Shown: positions 6,577 through 11,866 of the stretch, one piece after another
How positions within the stretch are numbered: the first letter of the stretch is position 1
How the letters are laid out: each line of letters begins with the position of its first letter
NCBI GenBank assembly: GCA_910578365.1
Contig: CAJTRC010000076.1
Span: forward strand, 1-11,866
Source of the DNA: an uncultured Muribaculaceae bacterium
GTDB taxonomy: Bacteria; Bacteroidota; Bacteroidia; Bacteroidales; Muribaculaceae
Direction: 5' to 3'
DNA: 11,866 nt
Translations under genes and position numbers: made by a program
The notes under the pieces: model-generated
Seen by the model: the letters and a program-made list of their open reading frames with translations, nothing else
Told to the model about the DNA's origin: nothing
The model's database searches: none

Positions 6577-7652
6577 TGCTCAACGGCCACATTATAGAAG
6601 CCGTCGAAGCATTGGCGCACCCCGCCTACCAGGAGAGCTGGGACAACACCGGCCTCCAGGTAGGCTCGCGGCGCGCCGAATGTACAGGCGTACTGCTTTG
6701 TGTCGATGTAACTCCGGCTATTGTCGAAGAGGCCCATTCGCGTGGATGCTCGCTCATAATATCGCACCACCCGCTTATATTCAAAGGCCTTAAACGCCTC
6801 AGCGGCAACACGCCCGTCGAAGAAGCCGTGATGGCCGCGATACGCTACGGCATAACTGTGTACAGCAGTCATACGGCCCTCGACTCGGCCCGTGGAGGCG
6901 TGTCGTACACCATGGCCGGGATGCTTGGAGCCGAGTTCCGCCATGTGCTCGCCCCACTTGCCGACCGCCTGATATGCCTCAGCGTAACCACCGACCCCGC
7001 AGGAGCCGAAGCCGTGCGCATGACCATGACCGAGCTTGGCGCCGACGAACAGCTTACACGTCAGGAAAGTTGCCGTGTGACAGTACACAGTTTTACAGCT
7101 GCTGATGAAGATGCCTTTACAGGCCATGACGAAATCGACGCAGTAAAGCTCACAGCCACCCTGCCCGCCGGCTGCGCTGCGGCCATACCCTCGCGCCTGT
7201 CGGAACTCAACAGCCGCATATACGACTACCGCATTACCCCCCTGCGCCAGTCCGACCCGTCGCTGGGTCTGGGCGCATATGCCGTATTCGAGCCGGCCAT
7301 AACAGTAGCCGAGCTTATTAACCGCATAAAGCAGGCCTTCGGCTCGCCGGTAGTACGCACCACACGCATCGATGACCCCGGACGTCCAATACGCCGCCTG
7401 GGACTTTGCGGAGGCAGCGGAGGCGAATTTATCGGCACCGCACTGCGCAGCGGAGCCGAGGCATATCTGAGCAGCGACATTCGCTACCACGACTTTGTAG
7501 ACTGGCAGAACGACATTCTGCTGCTCGATATAGGCCATTTTGAGAGCGAATCTTGCACAAAACAGATTTTTTATAACGCTATTACAGAAAAATTTCCTAA
7601 CTTTGCAGTCTATAAATCAGAGTTAGAATCCAACCCGATTAAATATCAGTAA
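6576..7652 (+). CDS. Nif3-like dinuclear metal-centre protein (NIF3/YbgI family)
   Basis: This 358-aa protein belongs to the NIF3/YbgI/YqfO family, hexameric toroids binding two metal ions per subunit. They are often annotated as GTP cyclohydrolase 1 type 2 homologues, but their true role is unsettled. The N-terminal half carries SWDNTGLQVG at 21-30, SHHP with ligand candidates His64 and His65, and SSHTALDSA with Asp103. The C-terminal half has GLCGGSGGEF at 276-285 and the closing ligands in GHFESE (His321, Glu323 or Glu325). The segment between, about 130-235, is the extra PII/CutA-like domain of the long family version. Translation is coupled to aspS through the TAATG overlap. The last codons contain a promoter-like box for the next gene. 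Confidence 0.93.
   Translation: MLNGHIIEAVEALAHPAYQESWDNTGLQVGSRRAECTGVLLCVDVTPAIVEEAHSRGCSLIISHHPLIFKGLKRLSGNTPVEEAVMAAIRYGITVYSSHTALDSARGGVSYTMAGMLGAEFRHVLAPLADRLICLSVTTDPAGAEAVRMTMTELGADEQLTRQESCRVTVHSFTAADEDAFTGHDEIDAVKLTATLPAGCAAAIPSRLSELNSRIYDYRITPLRQSDPSLGLGAYAVFEPAITVAELINRIKQAFGSPVVRTTRIDDPGRPIRRLGLCGGSGGEFIGTALRSGAEAYLSSDIRYHDFVDWQNDILLLDIGHFESESCTKQIFYNAITEKFPNFAVYKSELESNPIKYQ
7598..7605 (+). promoter_or_regulatory. -7 box inside the nif3-like gene, for the zinc-ribbon gene
   Basis: TAACTTTG at 7598-7605 is an exact -7 consensus placed about 50 bases before the ATG at 7657, within the final codons of the Nif3-like gene. The surrounding coding sequence turns AT-rich from about 7560. 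No good TTTG lies 19-21 bases upstream, so strength is uncertain. Confidence 0.5.
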
Positions 7653-7656
7653 ATAT

Positions 7657-8418
7657 ATGGCCACTGAAAAGAAATCCGATAGCTCATCAGTAGAGCAGCG
7701 CCTAAAATCGCTCTATCAGCTTCAGACCATACTCTCGGAAATCGACCGTATCCGCACCATACGCGGTGAACTTCCCCTCGAAGTAAAAGACCTTGAAGAC
7801 AGCATCGCCGGTCTGCATACCCGCGTGGACAACTACCACAACGACATCGACGAGCTCAAACGCAATCTCGCAGTAGAAAAGGAAAAAATCAAGAATTGCC
7901 AGAGCCTCATCGCCGGCTACAAAGAGCAGATCGACAACGTTCGCAACAACCGCGAATTCGACCTCCTTTCGAAAGAAATCGAATTCCAGACCCTGGAAAT
8001 TGAACTTGCCGAAAAGCATATCAACGACTACAACCGCGCGATTGACAACAAGTCGGCCGACATCCGCAACACCGAAGAACGCCTCGCCGACCAGGAACAC
8101 ATACTCAACGAGAAGAAAAACGAACTCGACGAAATTGTGAATGAAACCCGCCAGGAAGAAGAAAACCTGCGCGAGAAAGCTAAGGCCCTCGAGCCCAAAA
8201 TCGACGAACGCACCCTCTCGGCATTCAAGCGTCTGCGCCGCAACGCACGCAACGGCCTCGGCATCGTTTACGTGCAGCGTAACGCATGTGGCGGCTGCTT
8301 CAACCGCATTCCGCCTCAGAAGCAGATGGAAATCAAGATGCACAAAAAAGTTATAGTGTGCGAATACTGCGGTCGCATTATGATTGACCCCTCTCTTGCC
8401 GGCGTCGACGAAGCATAA
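7657..8418 (+). CDS. Coiled-coil protein with C4-type zinc ribbon
   Basis: This 253-aa protein has a long antiparallel-type coiled coil (about 10-190, rich in Glu, Lys and Asp with regular hydrophobic positions). A C-terminal zinc ribbon follows: CGGC at 211-214 and CEYC at 235-238, with GIVYVQRNA leading in and GRIMIDPSL after. This is the layout of the C4-type zinc-ribbon family that includes Helicobacter HP0958/FlgZ and Chlamydia CT398/CdsZ. Members are described as chaperone-like or nucleic-acid-binding proteins. Flagella are not implied here, and the role in Bacteroidales is unknown. It follows the Nif3-like gene by only four bases, the usual neighbour pair in this order. It could be transcribed both with aspS and from the internal -7 box. 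A terminator follows. Confidence 0.9.
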   Translation: MATEKKSDSSSVEQRLKSLYQLQTILSEIDRIRTIRGELPLEVKDLEDSIAGLHTRVDNYHNDIDELKRNLAVEKEKIKNCQSLIAGYKEQIDNVRNNREFDLLSKEIEFQTLEIELAEKHINDYNRAIDNKSADIRNTEERLADQEHILNEKKNELDEIVNETRQEEENLREKAKALEPKIDERTLSAFKRLRRNARNGLGIVYVQRNACGGCFNRIPPQKQMEIKMHKKVIVCEYCGRIMIDPSLAGVDEA

Positions 8419-8479
8419 ACCGCACCACTGCAGTAGCCATTGCAGCTACTCCGGCATAATAATCATAAAAAAAAATTCG

Positions 8480-8525
8480 GAACCGGTCGGGCTGCGCAAA
8501 AGCATGCACTCGACCGATTCTTTTT
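8480..8525 (+). terminator. Rho-independent terminator after the zinc-ribbon gene
   Basis: CGGTCG (8484-8489) pairs with CGACCG (8511-8516). The stem extends inward through G-T, G-C and TGC/GCA pairs around one bulged C to a loop containing AAAA, and outward through GAA/TTC past one mismatch. TTTTT follows at 8521-8525. An A-run at 8467-8475 on the other side makes it potentially bidirectional. It lies between the zinc-ribbon gene and the small membrane gene at 8544. Confidence 0.65.
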
Positions 8526-8543
8526 AATAGCCTCTAACCATAA

Positions 8544-8915
8544 ATGAAAAACAAAATCCGGGATTATATCTCCGAAATCGAAGAAGATACAGACAACGAA
8601 GATTTCAACGACGACGAAGACCCTCTGTCTGACGTCCGCGACAACCGCCGCGGTACCCTGCTGTCGGCGCGCAACATCACCATAGCACTGATAGCGCTGA
8701 CTATAGTGTTCTTCGGCGGATATTTCGCTGCTTTCGCCCTGGCCCACGAGAAGTACCTGCAGACCGAGGCGGAACTGTCAATATGCCGTTCGAGCATTGA
8801 ATCGAGCCGCAAGGAAATTGCCACTCTGAAAGATTCGGTAGATGTACTCAACCGCAGGTTGGCAGAGCAAGTTCAGACAGTTTCAGTTCAGAGCGAGGCT
8901 GATATCAATCATTGA
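8544..8915 (+). CDS. Small acidic single-pass membrane protein with coiled coil
   Basis: I do not recognise the family of this 123-aa protein. Residues 1-36 are strongly acidic (EIEEDTDNEDFNDDEDP) and end in a basic stretch, RDNRRG. A single membrane helix spans about 44-67 (ITIALIALTIVFFGGYFAAFAL). Residues 68-112 look like a coiled coil (AELSICRSSIESSRKEIATLKDSVDVLNRRLAEQV). The positive-inside rule puts the acidic N-terminus in the cytoplasm and the coiled coil in the periplasm. This resembles the general topology of FtsB/FtsL-like proteins, but nothing specific supports that identity. The ATG at 8544 follows an AT-rich stretch. No clear promoter was found between it and the terminator, so it may depend on read-through. 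Its last 11 bases overlap the end of the convergent nuclease-family gene. Confidence 0.75.
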   Translation: MKNKIRDYISEIEEDTDNEDFNDDEDPLSDVRDNRRGTLLSARNITIALIALTIVFFGGYFAAFALAHEKYLQTEAELSICRSSIESSRKEIATLKDSVDVLNRRLAEQVQTVSVQSEADINH

Positions 8916-10050
8916 ATACAAATGTGGTAGTAAGCGGATAGTGGTCGCTGCTTTTTAGCGAACCGCGCACCATGCTGTGTGCCTTGAAGCAACCGCGGTA
9001 AAGCACGTGGTCGATACGGAAGTAGAAGCGGTTGGCATTATAGGTAATCATAGGGCCGAATCCCACCTGGGGATACACTTCCTGGAGGTTGAACTCTGCC
9101 AGACGGCGTAGCCCGAAGCAATCGGGCACATCGTTGAAATCGCCACACACTATCACATTCTCGCCGCCATAATGCTTTATATAGCGGCCAATCATCTCTA
9201 TCTGCCGGGCACGCTTCCGGTTGGCATGCATCAGCTTTGCAAGCAGGTGGTTGCTCACCTCGTTCACGCTGTTGCGGTTGGCATGGCCGTCGGTAATGCG
9301 GGTGTACAGCTGCTTGTCCTCGCCTGTAAGGCCAATCGACTGGAAATGGCAGTTGAACACCGAAATCAGATGCCCGTCGACATCAATCTGATAGGCTGCG
9401 AAATCATCGCCTCCGGTATCAGGCTTGCAATAATCTATGTGCAGGGCCGATAACGGATATTTCGACATCACGCACTGCGACTTTGTGAAAACTATATACG
9501 GATAGCGCTTGTGCAGTGCCGCCACCTGCTCGGCGGTAACGCCAAGGCTTTCCGATTCAGACACAAAGTAGAGTTCCTGTATACACACTATATCGGCATC
9601 TTGGTCGAGAATATACTCAAGTGTACGGTTGGGCCCCGGCTGAGATTCCTGGTCCATAAGCCCCAGTGTATTATATGTAAGCAAGGTGAATGAGCGCTCG
9701 GCCTCCTCGGGACTCAGTTTGCCGGGAGGCAGGTTGAGCGGACAGAAGTACCACAGCGGTTTGGCACACACCAGCATTGCCATAATAAGGAGCAACGAGG
9801 TCCGGCGCCACCAAATCAGATTAAAAACAGTCAGAAATACGGCTACTCCTGACCAGCCCGGCAGTGTCATGCCTACTATGCCCGCTCCGGTCACCTCGGC
9901 AGGATTGAACACACCGGCATATGACGAGCATATCAGTCCTACTGCCACTATAATATTCAGTGCCAGCCACAGGCTGTAGCCGAGTTTCCACCACCGGCTC
10001 CGCACGGGCTTTCGGGTGGCAAGAGGAGTATTCCGCTTAGAATATGTCAT
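8905..10050 (-). CDS. Membrane-anchored endonuclease/exonuclease/phosphatase family protein
   Basis: This 381-aa protein has three N-terminal membrane helices (about 24-44, 57-80 and 85-103). A complete EEP-fold catalytic domain follows (about 120-381), which hydrolyses phosphodiester or phosphomonoester bonds with a divalent metal. Active-site motifs are intact: TYNTLG with Asn127, QEL with Glu159, FNCHFQS with His235, CGDFND with Asp304 and Asn306, RIDHV with Asp347, and SDHYPL with Asp369 and His370. The substrate (nucleic acid, phosphoinositide, sphingomyelin or other) cannot be told from the motifs. Whether the domain faces the periplasm or cytoplasm depends on the helix count; three helices with a basic N-terminus suggest outside. 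It is the last gene of the rhomboid operon, starting 16 bases after the second rhomboid stop. Confidence 0.9.
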   Translation of the reverse strand: MTYSKRNTPLATRKPVRSRWWKLGYSLWLALNIIVAVGLICSSYAGVFNPAEVTGAGIVGMTLPGWSGVAVFLTVFNLIWWRRTSLLLIMAMLVCAKPLWYFCPLNLPPGKLSPEEAERSFTLLTYNTLGLMDQESQPGPNRTLEYILDQDADIVCIQELYFVSESESLGVTAEQVAALHKRYPYIVFTKSQCVMSKYPLSALHIDYCKPDTGGDDFAAYQIDVDGHLISVFNCHFQSIGLTGEDKQLYTRITDGHANRNSVNEVSNHLLAKLMHANRKRARQIEMIGRYIKHYGGENVIVCGDFNDVPDCFGLRRLAEFNLQEVYPQVGFGPMITYNANRFYFRIDHVLYRGCFKAHSMVRGSLKSSDHYPLTTTFVFND

Positions 10051-10066
10051 AGGTCTGTGATTTATC

Positions 10067-10924
10067 TCACTTTATGCGTCCGGAAATATCGAACAGTTCA
10101 CGCTTTTCGGCATCGGACAACGCGCCGTATCCGGCACGCTTTACCTTGTCGAGTATAGCGTCGAGTCTTCGGTTGTCCTCCTCGGTAAATTCCTTGGCGG
10201 ACCTATTTGGCGTTTTAATATTTTTTTTCTGGTTCTGCTTTTTTTTGCTTGCTTCCATAAAGCGCAGACGCAGTCCGGGCACCCTGCCCCTCATCAGCCC
10301 TACGGCTATGCCTGTGAGCGCGCCACCCACATGTGCGGCATTGCCGCCGAGATTCTGGCCGTCGATATCAAGGAAATAAATAAGCAACACACACATAGCC
10401 ACCCATATTACCTTCACCCGGCCTATTATCAGCATGTTGATTTCGAGTTGCGGAAGCATCAGCGCTGTAGCCACCGTCACAGCTATTATCGAGGCAGAAG
10501 GCCCCATCAGCCATGTGCCATGCCATAAATCGAATATGGTGCCTGCGAGATAAAGCACACCGCCCGATATGCCGCCGGCTATGTAAAGCCATGTAAGCCG
10601 CGATGCCGACATGGGCAGCGACAGCAGCCGGCCGAAACACAGCAGCCACAGCATGTTGAACAGCAGCCTGAGCAAGTCGGTGTTTACAAGTGTATAGGTA
10701 AAGAGCGTCCACGGACGGGTGGCGAACATTCGCACATCGGCGGGCAACGCCAGCTGGCACGAAGCGGCGGCACGCCCCATGCCAAAGCCTTCGAGTGTCA
10801 AATTCAGTAACGTAATTATTACGAAAGCGATACAGTTTATCGTAATGATACGCGCAGTGGCACTACCCCATACAATCGAGGCAATACTACCGGTGAACAA
10901 TCGTTTAGAAAAACCACTTGTCAT
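10067..10924 (-). CDS. Rhomboid-family intramembrane protein, diverged paralogue with C-terminal tail domain
   Basis: This 285-aa protein is a second rhomboid. Six or so membrane helices cover residues about 25-215. The serine motif is GPSAS (Ser143), with Ala instead of Gly after the Ser. The catalytic His is kept in NAAHVGG (His198) and the Asn in RLLFN (Asn90). Arg86 replaces the His that normally precedes this Asn (HxxxN, His150 of E. coli GlpG). A basic linker (227-236, KKKQNQKK) leads to a soluble tail (about 246-285, FTEEDNRRLDAILDKV to LFDISGRIK), like the short domain found after many Bacteroidetes rhomboids. I chose the ATG at 10924, which overlaps the upstream rhomboid by 20 bases; the longer frame would reach further into that gene. 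It may be a protease with altered chemistry or a pseudoprotease. Confidence 0.88.
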   Translation of the reverse strand: MTSGFSKRLFTGSIASIVWGSATARIITINCIAFVIITLLNLTLEGFGMGRAAASCQLALPADVRMFATRPWTLFTYTLVNTDLLRLLFNMLWLLCFGRLLSLPMSASRLTWLYIAGGISGGVLYLAGTIFDLWHGTWLMGPSASIIAVTVATALMLPQLEINMLIIGRVKVIWVAMCVLLIYFLDIDGQNLGGNAAHVGGALTGIAVGLMRGRVPGLRLRFMEASKKKQNQKKNIKTPNRSAKEFTEEDNRRLDAILDKVKRAGYGALSDAEKRELFDISGRIK

Positions 10925-11720
10925 TGAAAAAACCTTTTTTCTTCCAGTACAACACAAGCAGAATGGATACAAGCAAACCGCCCAGATGAGCGAAATGCGC
11001 CACTGTGGTGGCGTATCCGCCTATACCCTGTATAAGTTCGAGAACGGCATAGCCTACGACGAGCCATTTGAGTTTCATCGGTATGGCGAAATACAGATAC
11101 ACCCTTGCATTGGGAAACAACATGGCCGCAGCGCCAAGAATGCCGAATATCGCACCCGAAGCTCCTACCGTAGGGGTATTGGCTATGCCTATAAGTTCCA
11201 TCACTCCGGGCACAAAGCTGTAGCCGCCGTCGCCTATGGTTATGACGCCATATCGGACACCCTCCATGAGCGCCTCGCCGGAAAGAGCAGTGGAGCCGTT
11301 GCTGAACATGGCCCACGAATGGTCGATTACCCAGGCTACTGCAGCCGAACCGTATTTTACATCAAAACCGTGGATAAGCCAGGCAAACACACCCTCCTGC
11401 ACCAATGCGGCACCGATGCCGCAGGTAAGATAAAAAAACAGAAAACGCTCCTTTCCGAGGACCCGCTCGATGGGCGGCCCGAAAAAGTACAGGGCAATCA
11501 TGTTGAACAGTAGATGTCCGAAGCCGCCGTGGACAAACATATACGTTACCAACTGCCACAACTTGAAGCCGGGCGAGGTAAAATAATGCAATGCCGCATA
11601 GGTAGTCAATTTCTGATCCATTAGCGGACTAAGCAACATCACCACAAAAATCAACACGTTTATCACCAGCAGATTTTTGGTTACCGAGGGTAATTGCTGA
11701 GGGTTTCCTAATCCAAGCAT
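10905..11720 (-). CDS. Rhomboid family intramembrane serine protease
   Basis: This 271-aa rhomboid cleaves membrane-spanning segments of partner proteins. The canonical residues are present: the HGGFGHLLFN motif (His69, Asn73), GASG with nucleophile Ser188, and AHFAHLGG with catalytic His245. About 75 residues (112-184, containing WVIDHSWAMF and TIGDGGYSF) separate the helix after the HxxxN motif from the serine helix. This is an unusually long periplasmic-side loop compared with GlpG. The ATG at 11720 is preferred over an in-frame TTG at 11738, because the predicted transcription start is near 11740. It is the first gene of a three-gene minus-strand operon, and its end overlaps the second rhomboid gene by 20 bases. 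The substrate cannot be inferred. Confidence 0.93.
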   Translation of the reverse strand: MLGLGNPQQLPSVTKNLLVINVLIFVVMLLSPLMDQKLTTYAALHYFTSPGFKLWQLVTYMFVHGGFGHLLFNMIALYFFGPPIERVLGKERFLFFYLTCGIGAALVQEGVFAWLIHGFDVKYGSAAVAWVIDHSWAMFSNGSTALSGEALMEGVRYGVITIGDGGYSFVPGVMELIGIANTPTVGASGAIFGILGAAAMLFPNARVYLYFAIPMKLKWLVVGYAVLELIQGIGGYATTVAHFAHLGGLLVSILLVLYWKKKGFFNDKWFF

Positions 11721-11746
11721 ATTTATTCGTAAAATCAAATTTTATG

Positions 11747-11754
11747 CAAAATTA
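11747..11754 (-). promoter_or_regulatory. -7 box of the rhomboid operon
   Basis: On the minus strand TAATTTTG at 11754-11747 is an exact TAnnTTTG box, placed 27 bases before the ATG at 11720. No TTTG is found at the usual -33 distance, where a small hairpin (11765-11778) lies instead. The predicted start near 11740 implies a leader of about 20 AT-rich bases. Confidence 0.55.
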
Positions 11755-11757
11755 CTG

Positions 11758-11782
11758 AAAAAATCGCCTCATATGGCGTTTT
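11758..11782 (-). terminator. Possible terminator of an upstream minus-strand gene
   Basis: Read on the minus strand, AAAA-CGCC-ATATGA-GGCG-A-TTTTTT can form a hairpin with a 4-bp GC stem, extended by A-T pairs around one bulged A, with six Ts at 11763-11758. The stem is short. It would end transcription arriving from beyond the right edge, just before the rhomboid -7 box. Confidence 0.3.
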
Positions 11783-11866
11783 GGGATATTAAAAAGCCCA
11801 AAAAAATCGGATGAACAATATTTTTTTTGCGATTTTTTATTCAGTTTTCAAATATTAACACTATAT

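Noticed and set aside
6402..7538. A 378-codon minus-strand frame opposite the Nif3-like gene
   Set aside because: The plus-strand protein has all family motifs, and the antisense translation is repetitive in Ala, Gly and His-type residues with no domain.
8432..8450. Hairpin AGTAGC-CATTGCA-GCTACT after the zinc-ribbon gene
   Set aside because: The short stem has no T-run and competes with an overlapping CTGCA/TGCAG pairing. The better terminator lies 30 bases further on.
10925..10972. A 16-codon longer start for the second rhomboid
   Set aside because: It would lie entirely within the preceding rhomboid gene and adds a Cys-rich segment not typical of the family. The ATG at 10924 is sufficient.
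11721..11738. TTG start at 11738 for the first rhomboid
   Set aside because: It coincides with the predicted transcription start set by the -7 box, leaving no leader. The ATG at 11720 fits better.

Overview
The window looks like an ordinary chromosomal stretch from a Bacteroidales bacterium. A GC-leaning member such as the Muribaculaceae is my best guess (inference). Three things support the order: promoters of the Bacteroidetes housekeeping type (-7 box TAnnTTTG, sometimes with a -33 TTTG), AT-rich leaders without Shine-Dalgarno sequences, and the characteristic neighbourhoods (PBP4/RsmI, Nif3-like/zinc-ribbon coiled coil, tandem rhomboids/EEP nuclease). No tRNA, rRNA, CRISPR array, insertion sequence or phage gene was seen.

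Left part (1-4150): the last 40 codons of an unidentified gene are followed by a 376-bp gap. That gap holds a divergent promoter pair and a candidate 48-aa minus-strand gene. Then comes a plus-strand cluster: a PBP4-type D-Ala-D-Ala carboxypeptidase (dacB), an uncharacterised 194-aa protein, the 16S rRNA methyltransferase rsmI (4-bp overlap), and a coiled-coil lipoprotein. A perfect 15-bp-stem terminator closes it.

Middle part (4150-8530): an orphan ECF sigma factor, whose -33 element appears to lie in the tail of the preceding terminator; aspS with its own promoter; a Nif3-like metal protein that overlaps the aspS stop by one base; and a coiled-coil zinc-ribbon protein with a probable promoter inside the nif3-like gene. 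A terminator follows.

Right part (8544-11866): a small acidic single-pass membrane protein on the plus strand runs tail-to-tail (11-bp overlap) into a minus-strand operon read from right to left: rhomboid protease, a second diverged rhomboid with a C-terminal tail domain, and a membrane-anchored endonuclease/exonuclease/phosphatase protein.

Most genes are recognisable housekeeping or envelope functions. I see no convincing novel defence or mobile system. The points most worth a second look are the candidate small gene at 181-327, the diverged rhomboid paralogue, and the uncharacterised proteins at 1884-2468 and 8544-8915.
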